DNA of 44,752 nucleotides from JAUUZT01 sp964654015 (GCA_964654015.1 CAZZHQ010000013.1:1-44752), one strand, 5' to 3'. Shown: positions 1 through 9,156, counted from the first letter of the stretch. Program-made: numbers and translations. Notes: a model not told the origin generated them from the letters alone.

Positions 1-2
1 AT

Positions 3-302
3 GAGTTTATAGATCAAATTGAAACAATTGCTATTAATAGAGCTAAAGAATTATCCAAGGGAAGGTTACAACTCAGACTGGAAGATAGTAGAAATGTAGC
101 TTTGTGGCTCGGCAGTCAGCAACTATTGACAGGTCAGATACTTGAAATAAATGAGGTCACCAAAATTATAGACGCCATCACCACTGATGACCTTAAACAG
201 GTTGCAAATACACTACTCTCCAGCAATAGGATTAGTCTGGCAATCGTGGGACCTGATAAAGATAATCCTTCGATTGAGTACCTGAATTCCAGGGTGATAT
301 AA
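3..302 (+). CDS. M16 family zinc peptidase, C-terminal end (5' truncated by window)
   Basis: The reading frame is open from the first bases of the window and ends at TAA 300-302, so only the last ~99 residues are present. The segment around the SKGRLQLRLEDSRNVALWLG stretch, followed by a TGQIL motif, IDAITTDDLKQVA and a terminal AIVGP, is the usual end of the second M16 domain of processing-protease-like (PqqL/YmxG-type) peptidases. The HxxEH zinc site lies upstream, outside the window. A TTG at 102 could be mistaken for a start, but codons before it continue the same family pattern. It probably degrades or processes peptides; the substrate is unknown. Confidence 0.8.
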   Translation, partial: EFIDQIETIAINRAKELSKGRLQLRLEDSRNVALWLGSQQLLTGQILEINEVTKIIDAITTDDLKQVANTLLSSNRISLAIVGPDKDNPSIEYLNSRVI

Positions 303-410
303 TCCGCTTGCGGTAAGAGTACGGATTATCCCTTCATCAATTGAGACTAATAGTAACTATCAGACATCTTAATTTATCTAACGGCGTTTATTAATATCAG
401 GAGATATCTC

Positions 411-2528
411 ATGCAACATATTGAAACTGGTAGTGCAAGTATCGAGCCGTATGGGCCTGTGGTAGCGGGATCATTCCAATGTATCATATTCACATACACG
501 GCAGGACACCCTATCGATGATACTGGTTACTTAAAGATTGTATTCCGTCATGTCGGAGATTTCGGTACTCCGCAGTTTGACAGCCCAACAGCAGCAAATT
601 ATTGTACTGTAACTACCAACGGTGATTGTCATATTGAGCCACGATGGGATCCTAAGGGTCACACACGCCCCTGGGGACAGTCTTTATTACTGAAAGTAAT
701 GAATGGTTTCCTGAAGGAGGGCGAGAAAATAATAATTACTTTTGGTGATAGATCTGGAGGATCTCCAGGCTGGCAGATGCAAACCTTCTGTGAAGATAGC
801 TTTGAGTTCAAGACCCTCGTTGATCCCATAGCCACTTATGAATTTAAAGAAATTATGAAATCACCCACCTTGAGTGTAATACCAGGTCAACCATCAAGAG
901 CAGTCTGTATTGCCCCTTCTCAGATAATAGCAAACAAAGATTTTTATTACTACCTCAAACTGGAGGACCAATGGGGTAATCCCACTGATAAGCCACTGAA
1001 GATACACCATACAGGCTTCTCAAAGATAGGTATAAACAGCGTCACCATCAGCGATGAGAAAACAAAGCTCCTGGCTGAAAGCAACCCGATCGAGACACTG
1101 GAAGAAGAAGAGCTATTGCATCCATACTGGGCAGACTTTCATGGACAGTCCGAGGAGACCGTTGGTAGTAATTCAATACAGGATTACTTCGCCTTTGCGC
1201 ATGACTATGCGCTAATTGATATAGCTGGACATCAAGGCAACGATTTTCAAATCAGTGATGATTTCTGGGATACTATTAATGAGACCACCAGAAAATTCTA
1301 TCAACCTGATAGTTTCGTCACCTTTCCGGGCTATGAATGGAGTGGAAACACCCCTCTGGGAGGCGATCGCAACATCTTTTTCCGCTCCGAGGGCGGTCAA
1401 ATCAGCAGAAGCTGTACAGATTTGTTACAGGAAAAACAATCGGCTTATGCCAACTCGCCTACTGTACTGGAGCTATTTGAAAAACTCAGAGGGCAAATGT
1501 CAGGTGCTTTCGCATTCGCTCATGTAGGGGGTCGCTATGCAGATATCACCATGCACGATCCCGAGATTGAACTAGCGGTTGAGATACATTCAGATTGGGG
1601 CACATTTGAATGGCTGCTGGAGGATGCCCTGAAATTGGGATATCGTATTGGCATTTGTGCCAACTCTGACGGGCATAAAGGGCGCCCAGGTGCATCATAT
1701 CCCGGAGCCAGCAAGTTTGGTTCGCTAGGAGGACTAACTTGCGTGCTGGCAACCAGACTGGAACGAGAAAGCATCTTCGATGCACTAAAGGCAAGACACT
1801 GCTATGCCACTACAGGTAACCGCAGCCTGGTAAAAGTATATATCATTATGGATAATGGGCAGAGGGCTATGATGGGCGATATCGTGTCCTATGAGTATGG
1901 GAAGGCGTTACTTTCAGTTAATATTACAGGAACAGCACCCATAGAGAGTGTAGAGATTCGCAATGGTCTGGACACTATTGGCACTTTTCGGCCATATGAT
2001 AATAACGACATCTGCCACAGTAAAAGGTTGAAGATTGTCTGGAGTGGATCAGAGCTACGTGGTCGAGCACGTATGGTATCATGGGACGGAACATTACAAC
2101 TCATTGGTAATACTATTTCCAGCGCAAGAGCTGTAAACTTGTGGAATGAGCATCATCCATTAAAGCTTATAGATGATAATCATTTAGAATGGGAATCAAT
2201 AACTACTGGAGGCGTGGCAGGAATTATACTGACACTAAAAGAAGCTAATACAGGACAGATTGAAATTGAAACAGCGCAGGGCAATATTTCAATAGACGTG
2301 AACTCAACTGGAATTAGTCCAAAGACCTGGAATTATGGTGGATTGGATAAACATTTGAAGATATACAGGCTTCCTGATAATAAATCGTCAACTGAGGTCT
2401 CCTTCAAGTTGGCAATAAATAAATTGCAGAAGGGCGATAACCCCATATATGTCCGCATGATGCAAGAAGATGGGCATATGGCATGGAGCAGTCCGGTTTA
2501 TTTAATAAATAACACCGTTAAGATATAG
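411..2528 (+). CDS. PHP/DUF3604-type metal-dependent hydrolase, 705 aa
   Basis: A large soluble protein with no signal peptide or membrane segment. Residues ~1-235 look like a beta-rich N-terminal region. From residue ~238 it carries a PHP-like core: ADFHGQSE at 241-248 (the GDLHxH/T position of DUF3604 proteins), GHQGNDFQ, a GYEWSG motif, an EIHSDWG segment and NSDGHKGRPG with H422. This pattern matches DUF3604, a PHP-superfamily group of predicted metal-dependent hydrolases or phosphoesterases of unknown substrate. The C-terminal third again looks beta-rich. ATG 411 follows an AGGAG ribosome site at about 9 bases. The next gene begins 20 bases downstream on the same strand, so the two are probably co-transcribed. 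The family call is good; the function is unknown. Confidence 0.7.
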   Translation: MQHIETGSASIEPYGPVVAGSFQCIIFTYTAGHPIDDTGYLKIVFRHVGDFGTPQFDSPTAANYCTVTTNGDCHIEPRWDPKGHTRPWGQSLLLKVMNGFLKEGEKIIITFGDRSGGSPGWQMQTFCEDSFEFKTLVDPIATYEFKEIMKSPTLSVIPGQPSRAVCIAPSQIIANKDFYYYLKLEDQWGNPTDKPLKIHHTGFSKIGINSVTISDEKTKLLAESNPIETLEEEELLHPYWADFHGQSEETVGSNSIQDYFAFAHDYALIDIAGHQGNDFQISDDFWDTINETTRKFYQPDSFVTFPGYEWSGNTPLGGDRNIFFRSEGGQISRSCTDLLQEKQSAYANSPTVLELFEKLRGQMSGAFAFAHVGGRYADITMHDPEIELAVEIHSDWGTFEWLLEDALKLGYRIGICANSDGHKGRPGASYPGASKFGSLGGLTCVLATRLERESIFDALKARHCYATTGNRSLVKVYIIMDNGQRAMMGDIVSYEYGKALLSVNITGTAPIESVEIRNGLDTIGTFRPYDNNDICHSKRLKIVWSGSELRGRARMVSWDGTLQLIGNTISSARAVNLWNEHHPLKLIDDNHLEWESITTGGVAGIILTLKEANTGQIEIETAQGNISIDVNSTGISPKTWNYGGLDKHLKIYRLPDNKSSTEVSFKLAINKLQKGDNPIYVRMMQEDGHMAWSSPVYLINNTVKI

Positions 2529-2548
2529 ACTTTTTTTGGAGTTATTTG

Positions 2549-3994
2549 ATGGGAAATCATAGAGCAAGTATAGACGCCATGGTCCAAGATGTTACTACAA
2601 TAACAGTAGACGATATTCCCAACCAAACAATAAATAAAGCAGTTGACTTATTCGTTGATACAATCGGTTGCATCTTTGCAGGAACAAATGCAGAGGGTAT
2701 CTCTGAGTTAAAAAATACTATCTTGTATTGGGGGTCCACCCCTCATGCTACTGTACTCGTCTCTGGTGAAAAAACGAGTGCGCCATCGGCCACATTAATA
2801 AACTCAGCCATGGGCCATGCCCGAGATTTCGATGACACTCATGATCTTGCCGCCAATCATGGTTCCGTGGTCATAGTGCCAGCACTATTAGCTACCGCAG
2901 AGGCATGCAGTCGCGGGAACAAAACAGCAAAAACAAATCCTTTCCCTGGGGACCAGGTGTGCGGTAAAGACTTGATCGCCGCCCTTGCTGTAGGACTTGA
3001 GGTAACAAACCGGCTAGCAATGGCTTTTGCGCCATATCTTCATGCAGGATGGCTACCAACCACCTTATGGGGACCTTTTGGAGCAGCAGCCGCATGTGGC
3101 AGAATCCTCCAACTGAGTAATGAACAAATGCATAACGCCTTCGGACTTGCTTATTCACAAATACACGGCAACCGACAGGCATTGCTTGATGGCGCCCTGG
3201 CGAAACGTATTCATCCTGGGTTAAGCGCAGCATCCGGGTTACAATCGGCATTTCTCGCCGCCAACGGTATCACTGCGGCTCGAAATATCATTAGCGGTGA
3301 CTTTGGTATTCCTGTCCTTTACACTGGAGGCAAAATTGACAGTCACTACATAGATACAGGACTAGGTTCTTTTGAAGAAACGATGAATATTAGCATCAAA
3401 CCATATCCTTCTTGCCGGTGCACACACGCTGTTGCTGACGCTGCTTTGGCCCTTAAAAAACAACAATTGATATCCTGGCAAGATATTGAAAGCGGTGAAA
3501 TTTACCTGCCACCAAATTCAATGGCACAAATTGGTCAGCCTTTTGCCATAAGGGGTAATCCTACTGTTGATGCCCAGTTTAGCGCACAGTATGTAGCCGC
3601 CCTTACCTTCATTTACGGTAAACCACAGATAGCGGATTTTCATATGGATAATGTTATTTCTCGAAAAGAAGTTGTTCAATTGGCGTCTCGTTTCACTCCA
3701 GTAGTATTTGAGGAACACACAGTGGAGATTGGCCTGGCTGAGCTTACAATTAACATGAAGAATGGACAGCATCTTCACTCAAGAATTGAAAAGACAAAAG
3801 GAAGCCCTTCAAATCCACTATCAGTAGAAGAGCAAGAGATGAAATATATGGATTGTCTGGATAATTCTGGTAATACCTATTCAAACAAGATTAAGCATTC
3901 GTTATTCAGCACAACCAGGGATATCATTAACTGCGATGACGTAGCAAGATTTGTGGACTTAATACAGAGTTATGCCGAAAATCCAGCTATCTAA
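2549..3994 (+). CDS. MmgE/PrpD family protein (2-methylcitrate dehydratase-like), 481 aa
   Basis: Matches the MmgE/PrpD family in length and motifs: an N-terminal helical domain with AVDLFVDTIGCIFAGT, then SAMGHARDFDDTHD (family D-D-T-H signature), GLEVTNRLA, HAGWLPTTLWGPFGAAAA and IKPYPSCRCTHAVAD, where PYPSC/H is typical of the substrate cleft. Characterised members are 2-methylcitrate or cis-aconitate dehydratases and iminodisuccinate epimerases; many are uncharacterised. No methylcitrate synthase or lyase is nearby, so a propionate role is not supported. ATG 2549 is chosen over TTG 2546 because TTGGAG lies seven bases before it. It follows the PHP-type gene by 20 bp, probably as an operon, and ends before a shared terminator with groEL. 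Confidence 0.8.
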   Translation: MGNHRASIDAMVQDVTTITVDDIPNQTINKAVDLFVDTIGCIFAGTNAEGISELKNTILYWGSTPHATVLVSGEKTSAPSATLINSAMGHARDFDDTHDLAANHGSVVIVPALLATAEACSRGNKTAKTNPFPGDQVCGKDLIAALAVGLEVTNRLAMAFAPYLHAGWLPTTLWGPFGAAAACGRILQLSNEQMHNAFGLAYSQIHGNRQALLDGALAKRIHPGLSAASGLQSAFLAANGITAARNIISGDFGIPVLYTGGKIDSHYIDTGLGSFEETMNISIKPYPSCRCTHAVADAALALKKQQLISWQDIESGEIYLPPNSMAQIGQPFAIRGNPTVDAQFSAQYVAALTFIYGKPQIADFHMDNVISRKEVVQLASRFTPVVFEEHTVEIGLAELTINMKNGQHLHSRIEKTKGSPSNPLSVEEQEMKYMDCLDNSGNTYSNKIKHSLFSTTRDIINCDDVARFVDLIQSYAENPAI

Positions 3995-4090
3995 AGTTAC
4001 CGAAACAGACCTCGATCCAATAAATTGGTAAACAGTAGTCAAAGGAAAAGTACGAATTAACAGTATCTAAAGAAAAGATAAATGGCAAAT

Positions 4091-4129
4091 GAAAAGGGGA
4101 AAGCCTATTCTAAAAGCTCTCCCCTTTTC
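4091..4129. terminator. Bidirectional hairpin between convergent PrpD-like gene and groEL
   Basis: GAAAAGGGGA at 4091-4100 pairs perfectly with TCCCCTTTTC at 4120-4129. The stem is ten base pairs, and its T-rich 3' arm serves both strands. It lies 97 bp after the plus-strand gene and 20 bp after the groEL stop, the expected place for a shared rho-independent terminator. Confidence 0.75.
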
Positions 4130-4148
4130 TATTTACTACAATTTGATT

Positions 4149-5771
4149 CTAGTAATCGGGGTATCCGCCACCGGAAGGCATGGCAGGTGCTTTGTCCTTC
4201 TCAGGAATATCGGTCACTAACGCTTCTGTGGTTAATATCATGTTCGCTATGCTGGCGGCATTTTGTAACGCCGCTTTTGTAACTTTTAGAGGATCAACGA
4301 TTCCCCTCTTTACCATATCGACATTGATCTCATCTTTGTCTGCGTCGTAGCCAATTCCCGGTGCACTTTCCATAATCTTGTTCACTATTACGGAAGCTTC
4401 TCTGCCGCTATTAGCGGCTATGCAGCGAATAGGAGCTTCCAAAGCTTTTTTCAATATAGCGACTCCTGTAGCTTCATCACCACTAAGGTTTAGCTTGTTC
4501 AAAGCATCAACAGAATTGAGAAGCGCAATGCCACCACCTGGTACAATGCCTTCTTCTACTGCGGCCCTGGTAGCTGAAAGAGCATCTTCCACCCTGTGCT
4601 TCTTTTCCTTCAGCTCAACTTCAGTACCTGCACCAACTTTAACTACAGCCACACCACCAGCCAGCTTGGCCAGCCTTTCCTGCAGTTTCTCTTTATCATA
4701 ATCAGAGGTAGTAGTATCTATCTGCGCTCTGATCTGCTTAATACGAGCCTCGATAGCATCACTTTTTCCCTTACCCTCGATTATAGTTGTATTATCTTTG
4801 TCAGAAATTATTCTTCTAGCTCGTCCCATGTCATCTACAGTTACTGAATCCAATTTCCTGCCAATTTCTTCAGATATAACAGTGGCACCAGTAAGGACAG
4901 CTATATCCTCCAGCATTGCTTTTCTTCTGTCGCCAAAACCAGGAGCCTTAATTGCCAGAGGACAAAGAGTGCCTCTCATTTTGTTGACTACCAGTGTAGC
5001 CAGTGGTTCACCATCTATATCTTCAGCGATGATAACCACGTTCTTGGTAGTTTGAATCAGTTTTTCCAGGGTTGGCAGGATATCAGCCAAAGCAGAGATT
5101 TTCTTATCAGTAATAAGTATATATGGATCTTCAAGTTCAGCCTTCATCTGTTCTGCGTTGGTGACAAAATATGGACTAATGTAACCTCGGTCAAACTTCA
5201 TTCCTTCTACAAACTCGGTTTCAAATTCCAGGCCTTTGCCTTCTTCTACTGTAATTACGCCATCTTTGCCCACTTTTTCCATGACATCGGCAATCAGTTC
5301 ACCAATCTGCGAGTCAACTGCCGATATCGACGCTACCTGGGCCACCTGTTCTTTGCCTTTTATCGGAATGGATAATTCCTTAAGACGTATTATGAGTGCT
5401 GCTACACCTTTTTCAATTCCTCGTTTCAACGCCTGTGAGTCAGCGCCAGCAGCAATGTTTTTAAACCCTTCATTTATGATGCTTCGTGCCAGAAGCACTG
5501 AAGTGCTGGTACCATCACCACATTGGTCATTTGTTTTCGAAGCAGCCTCTTTTACCAACTGAACTCCCATGTTCTCAAACGGGTCTGGTAGTTCTATTTC
5601 CTTTGCAATCGAAACTCCATCGTTAATGACAGAAGGCGCTCCCCATTTCTTATCCAGCGCAACCGGTCTGCCTCGAGGCCCTAATGTCACAGCTACTGCC
5701 TCCGCGAGAGTATCAATACCTTTCTTTAGTTTATTTCTTGCTTCTTCTCCAAAAAGAATTTGTTTTGCCAT
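4149..5771 (-). CDS. groL: Chaperonin GroEL, 540 aa
   Basis: ATP-dependent 60 kDa chaperonin that forms the folding chamber in the cytoplasm with GroES. Nearly every family landmark is visible: the VTLGPRGRPVALDKKWGAP start region, the ATP-binding AGDGT equivalent QCGDGTSTS, KVGKDGVITVEEGKG, GLEFETEFVEGMKFDRGYISPYF, KAPGFGDRRKAMLEDIA and the EEGIVPGGGIAL stretch. Length is normal. The C terminus is a short PAMPSGGGYPDY rather than a long GGM repeat. The start ATG is preceded by AGGAGG. It is the second gene of the groES-groEL operon, 17 bp after groES. Sequence style resembles Dehalococcoidia GroEL, by eye only. Confidence 0.98.
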   Translation of the reverse strand: MAKQILFGEEARNKLKKGIDTLAEAVAVTLGPRGRPVALDKKWGAPSVINDGVSIAKEIELPDPFENMGVQLVKEAASKTNDQCGDGTSTSVLLARSIINEGFKNIAAGADSQALKRGIEKGVAALIIRLKELSIPIKGKEQVAQVASISAVDSQIGELIADVMEKVGKDGVITVEEGKGLEFETEFVEGMKFDRGYISPYFVTNAEQMKAELEDPYILITDKKISALADILPTLEKLIQTTKNVVIIAEDIDGEPLATLVVNKMRGTLCPLAIKAPGFGDRRKAMLEDIAVLTGATVISEEIGRKLDSVTVDDMGRARRIISDKDNTTIIEGKGKSDAIEARIKQIRAQIDTTTSDYDKEKLQERLAKLAGGVAVVKVGAGTEVELKEKKHRVEDALSATRAAVEEGIVPGGGIALLNSVDALNKLNLSGDEATGVAILKKALEAPIRCIAANSGREASVIVNKIMESAPGIGYDADKDEINVDMVKRGIVDPLKVTKAALQNAASIANMILTTEALVTDIPEKDKAPAMPSGGGYPDY

Positions 5772-5788
5772 TTGCTTTCCTCCTTCTA

Positions 5789-6082
5789 TTAGCTTCTTAC
5801 AGCCAGAATATCGCTTTCTCTTAAGATGACTACTTCCTCTTCGTCCAGCTTAAACTCAGTGCCGGCATATTTGGAGTAGACTACTTTATCTCCTACGTTA
5901 ACTTCCATGGCAATCCTTTTGCCATCATCAGAAAGTTTACCAGGCCCAACAGCGATAATCTCACCTTCCTGAGGCTTTTCCTTTGCCGTGTCTGGTATAA
6001 CAATACCACCCTTGCTTATTTCTTCCCGTGGTAAAGGTTTTATTACTACTCTCTCTCCCAACGGTCTAATCTTGTCTACCAT
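5789..6082 (-). CDS. groS: Co-chaperonin GroES, 97 aa
   Basis: Seven-subunit lid of the GroEL chamber. The family pattern is complete: IRPLGERVVIKPLPREE at the start, the mobile-loop region around SKGGIVIPDTAKEKPQEGEIIAVGPG, then VGDKVVYSKYAGTEFKLDEEEVVILRESDILA. Length is standard. The ATG follows AAGGAGG. It is the first gene of the operon, with a consensus sigma-A promoter and a CIRCE-like operator about 75-100 bases upstream, so heat-shock control by an HrcA-type repressor is expected. Confidence 0.98.
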   Translation of the reverse strand: MVDKIRPLGERVVIKPLPREEISKGGIVIPDTAKEKPQEGEIIAVGPGKLSDDGKRIAMEVNVGDKVVYSKYAGTEFKLDEEEVVILRESDILAVRS

Positions 6083-6132
6083 ACTCCCTCCTTTCTTTAT
6101 TTGTAATTACTAGCAGTCTAAGCATCCAATTG

Positions 6133-6159
6133 CTAGCAGTCTAACATTGAGACTGCTAA
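6133..6159 (-). promoter_or_regulatory. CIRCE-like HrcA operator, variant arms
   Basis: Read on the minus strand: TTAGCAGTC, nine bases, GACTGCTAG. Canonical CIRCE is TTAGCACTC-N9-GAGTGCTAA. Spacing and position just downstream of the -10 box are canonical. The seventh base of the left arm (C to G) and the third base of the right arm (G to C) are changed together, so symmetry is kept. A third copy of the half-site, CTAGCAGTCTA, lies at 6110-6120, 23 bp away. HrcA itself is not in the window. Confidence 0.8.
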
Positions 6160-6186
6160 TTATAGCATAAATAATAATAATTTCAA
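6159..6186 (-). promoter_or_regulatory. Sigma-A type promoter of groES-groEL
   Basis: On the minus strand TTGAAA (6186-6181), a 16-base spacer and a perfect TATAAT (6164-6159). The last base of the -10 box touches the CIRCE-like operator, so a bound repressor would cover the start point at about 6152. Confidence 0.85.
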
Positions 6187-6222
6187 GAATTATTCAATTA
6201 ATAGAAAGAATAGCCATTACCC

Positions 6223-6250
6223 TTGATTTCTACACTAAAACGTATATAAT
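6223..6250 (+). promoter_or_regulatory. Promoter of XRE regulator gene, probably leaderless
   Basis: TTGATT (6223-6228), a 16-base spacer and TATAAT (6245-6250). The predicted start point (about 6257-6259) falls on the GTG start codon at 6259, and no Shine-Dalgarno sequence is visible before that codon. Confidence 0.6.
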
Positions 6251-6258
6251 TAAATCCA

Positions 6259-6495
6259 GTGAAGCAGAAGACTAAACGGAAATGGGATAAGGGAAGCATC
6301 CGCACTCTTCGTCGGCACCTTGGACTTACACAAACAAAGCTTGCTGAGGAATTAGGCACCCGCCAGCAGACAATAAGCGAATGGGAAACAGGTATGTATC
6401 AGCCACGTGGCACTTCAGTTACATTACTTAGCCTCATTGCTGAGCACAGTAACTTCGAGTACCAGGTGAAAAAACCTGAAAATAGAAATATATGA
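6259..6495 (+). CDS. Small XRE-family helix-turn-helix regulator, 78 aa
   Basis: A basic N terminus (KQKTKRKW) is followed by a Cro/C1-type HTH: IRTLRRHLGLTQTKLAEELG, then TRQQTISEWETGMYQPRG. The QxxISxWExG pattern is diagnostic. It is little more than the DNA-binding domain, so it lacks a clear ligand domain. The start is GTG; no Shine-Dalgarno is seen and a -10 box ends eight bases before it, suggesting a leaderless mRNA. It is divergent from groES across 176 bp and lies 12 bp before the DUF2851 gene, with which it is probably co-transcribed. Its targets are unknown; self-control or control of the shared intergenic region is possible. Confidence 0.88.
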   Translation: MKQKTKRKWDKGSIRTLRRHLGLTQTKLAEELGTRQQTISEWETGMYQPRGTSVTLLSLIAEHSNFEYQVKKPENRNI

Positions 6496-6507
6496 AGGAG
6501 TATTTTT

Positions 6508-7836
6508 TTGCCACTAAATACACGTAAACGGATATTTGTCACTGAAGAACAGTTGATACTGGCGGTAAAACAACTACTTGGCAAACAACTATACGCCGAG
6601 CAAGGAAATCAGTTAAATATTGTTTACTTAGGTAAGAGGGAGCGTAACAATGGGCCAGATTTTCAAGGAGCGCTGATTCTAAATAGCTCTGGCCAACTTA
6701 TCAAGGGAGATATTGAGGTCCACATTTATGCCAGCGATTGGTATTGTCACGGACATCAGCACAACAGTGAATATAACAACGTGATTCTTCATATCGTAGC
6801 ACAGCAGCAGCCAGGTAACGTCACTCGTACTAAGAGCGGAAGATTGATTCCAATAATATGTCTGCCACGGGAATTATATATTCAACCCTACCTCATGCAG
6901 TATTATCATCTCCTTTGCTATCAAGTAAGTAATCGAAAAGATAATCATTTTTTGTATAGCCTGTTGAATATGGCAGGTGAGCAGAGATTCAGAAAGAAGG
7001 CATCACTTTTCCAAGCACAAATGCGACTCGAAAAACCCAGTCATGTGTTATTCCGAGGCATGCTGAGAGCTTTGGGTTATTCTCAAAATATGAGGCCATT
7101 TGAGGAACTGGCGCGCAGACTGTCAGTGGACTTTTTAGAACAATTAGAACCTCACGAAAATGCATATCCTAAACAAGCATGGCTACTGGGAACAGCTGGA
7201 TTACTACCATCTCAACGAAAAACAACTGTCCTCCCCATAGAATATAAAATGGAAATACTGGAAACCATCTGGCGAAAGACGGGGAAAGATAGAGTCAGCA
7301 TGAGTGAAGACGATTGGCAGTTATCACATATATATCCTCATAATTCTCCTATAAACCGCATACTGGCTTTAGGCCATATAATCCAGCGCTATCACAAAAT
7401 TGGTTTTTTGAAAGGTTTGCTACAACTTGTTTACAAGGCCGTATCTGTACCTGGACATCCCACAGTTGAGGAAGGCTTAATGGTAACTTTGGATAGGCAC
7501 TTACAAGAGCAGCGGGATATCACCATACCTGTTCATGTCCAGGAATCGGCTCAATTAGGCATTGGCAAAGCTTCACAAATCGCAGTCAATACCATATTAC
7601 CCTTCGCTTTTGCATGGGGCGAAACAGTTTGTAACACAGTAATGATAAAAAGAGCACTGGATCTCTACCTCAGCCATCAAAAGATGGCAGACAATACAAT
7701 AACACGTCACATGCAGTCTCAACTTGGCATGGGAGACAGCCACGTATTTAATGCCTGCCAGCAGCAGGGACTAATTCATTTATACAAGGACTACTGCATG
7801 GAAGGTAAATGTTCAGAATGTCTCTTTGTCAATTGA
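6508..7836 (+). CDS. DUF2851 family protein, 442 aa
   Basis: Family recognition rests on the N-terminal segment NNGPDFQGALI followed by KGDIEVHIYASDWYCHGHQHNSEYNNVILHIV, which is characteristic of DUF2851, a family of unknown function in Chloroflexota, Bacteroidota and others. The conserved GPDF, GDIEVH and H-x-H-x3-YNNVILH residues suggest a nuclease-like or metal-binding fold, but this is unproven. The C terminus has a cysteine group (C of NACQQQG, YCMEGKCSECL) that could bind zinc. The start is TTG 6508, seven bases after AAGGAG. It follows the XRE gene in the same transcript. Confidence 0.8.
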   Translation: MPLNTRKRIFVTEEQLILAVKQLLGKQLYAEQGNQLNIVYLGKRERNNGPDFQGALILNSSGQLIKGDIEVHIYASDWYCHGHQHNSEYNNVILHIVAQQQPGNVTRTKSGRLIPIICLPRELYIQPYLMQYYHLLCYQVSNRKDNHFLYSLLNMAGEQRFRKKASLFQAQMRLEKPSHVLFRGMLRALGYSQNMRPFEELARRLSVDFLEQLEPHENAYPKQAWLLGTAGLLPSQRKTTVLPIEYKMEILETIWRKTGKDRVSMSEDDWQLSHIYPHNSPINRILALGHIIQRYHKIGFLKGLLQLVYKAVSVPGHPTVEEGLMVTLDRHLQEQRDITIPVHVQESAQLGIGKASQIAVNTILPFAFAWGETVCNTVMIKRALDLYLSHQKMADNTITRHMQSQLGMGDSHVFNACQQQGLIHLYKDYCMEGKCSECLFVN

Positions 7837-8057
7837 GTAGATGCTGCAACGCATTCCTCTATCAATAGAATTTTGTGGAGGAGATAGTCAGAAATCCCGA
7901 GCATACCAGCCAGGACTGTCCATGAAGCAACTGATATACGGGCGAACCAGTGCTGTATAACCATCTGGCGGCAGCAGACCAACATATACGGTACATAGAC
8001 TTTACTCAAATTGATATATTTGTTGGTACTATGAACCATTTTTCTGAGAAACAGGTT

Positions 8058-9077
8058 TCACCTTGCCCCAGCGAAATCCAGGCTGGGCAATATATCTAAA
8101 TCGTAACTACTGGCTTCCCCATTCGATAGATGATAATAGCCACAAGCGGCAACCATTGCAGCATTATCGGTACAAAAACGAATAGGTGGCACCAGAACAT
8201 CAACTGGTGAGGAATCGATAATTCCGTTCCGCAATGCAGTATTGGCTGATACACCCCCGCTGAGCAGTACCTGTCTTACTCCAAGATCTCTGGCTGCATT
8301 TGATGTCTTGGTAACCAGAACATCTACTATTGCAGCTTGAAAACTGGCTGCAACATTAACCACCCTGGGGTCACCTGGTGTTATTTGCTCTAGTTGGACC
8401 AGATGCCATAGGGCCGTTTTCAGACCGCTAAAACTAAAATCATAGCTGTCTCTAAGCCATGCACGTGGCAATGAATATGAGGATATTCCATTACTGGCCG
8501 ATTTTTCAACAGCGGGTCCTCCCGGATAGCCCAATCCCAAAATCCTGGCTGCTTTATCAAAAGCCTCCCCGGCAGCATCATCACGAGTCCTACCCAGTTT
8601 CTCAAATCGCCTGTGATCTTTCATTAAAACCAGGTCACTATGTCCTCCTGAAACAATAAGACAAAGACAGGGAAACCTCACCTTATCTTCCTCAGTCTGC
8701 AGCGGAGTAGAGATTAACCAATTAGCATATATATGAGCCTCCATATGGTTAACCCCAATTATTGGTAATTGCCTGGCCAGCGCTATAGATTTGGCTACAT
8801 TGACCCCCACCAGCAGAGAACCAGCCAATCCAGGACCATAGGTTACAGCGATGCCATCAATATCCTGCCATGTTAGACCAGGCTCTTTCATTGCCTGGTC
8901 TATGACGGGTATGATAGCAAGTATATGCTGCCGCGATGCTACCTCAGGTACCACACCACCGTAACGCTTATGTATATCTATTTGAGAAGCAACAACGTTT
9001 GACAGTAAATACTTGCCATCCTCAACTACCGCAGCTGCAGTTTCATCACAGGAGCTTTCAATACCCAGTATTTTCAT
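8058..9077 (-). CDS. tsaD: tRNA N6-threonylcarbamoyladenosine synthase subunit TsaD, 339 aa
   Basis: Transfers the threonylcarbamoyl group to A37 of ANN-decoding tRNAs together with TsaB and TsaE. ASKHA-fold landmarks are clear: LGIESSCDETAAAVV at the start, GPGLAGSLLVG, the metal-binding HMEAH (H111, H115), VSGGHSDLVLM, GEAFDKAARILGLGYPGGP, SFSGLKTA, LSGGVSANTALR and CTDNAAM. Length is standard. No good ribosome site precedes the ATG, which lies 79 bp after formate-THF ligase. It is an essential housekeeping gene at the end of the C1 block and probably not part of that pathway. Confidence 0.97.
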   Translation of the reverse strand: MKILGIESSCDETAAAVVEDGKYLLSNVVASQIDIHKRYGGVVPEVASRQHILAIIPVIDQAMKEPGLTWQDIDGIAVTYGPGLAGSLLVGVNVAKSIALARQLPIIGVNHMEAHIYANWLISTPLQTEEDKVRFPCLCLIVSGGHSDLVLMKDHRRFEKLGRTRDDAAGEAFDKAARILGLGYPGGPAVEKSASNGISSYSLPRAWLRDSYDFSFSGLKTALWHLVQLEQITPGDPRVVNVAASFQAAIVDVLVTKTSNAARDLGVRQVLLSGGVSANTALRNGIIDSSPVDVLVPPIRFCTDNAAMVAACGYYHLSNGEASSYDLDILPSLDFAGAR

Positions 9078-9156
9078 TTCAATATTATCTATTATTCAAT
9101 ATGTCCTCAGATAATATAGCTAATCTTCCACTGGGCAGAACCGTAATAGACCATTT

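Noticed and set aside
2549..3994. 2-methylcitrate cycle (prpD) assignment
   Set aside because: No prpB or prpC is nearby and the MmgE/PrpD family is functionally mixed, so no gene symbol is given.
7791..8039. Open frame of 82 codons on the minus strand between the DUF2851 gene and tsaD
   Set aside because: It overlaps the cysteine-rich end of the DUF2851 gene, has no recognisable family pattern and no ribosome site. The region is better seen as a non-coding convergent gap.
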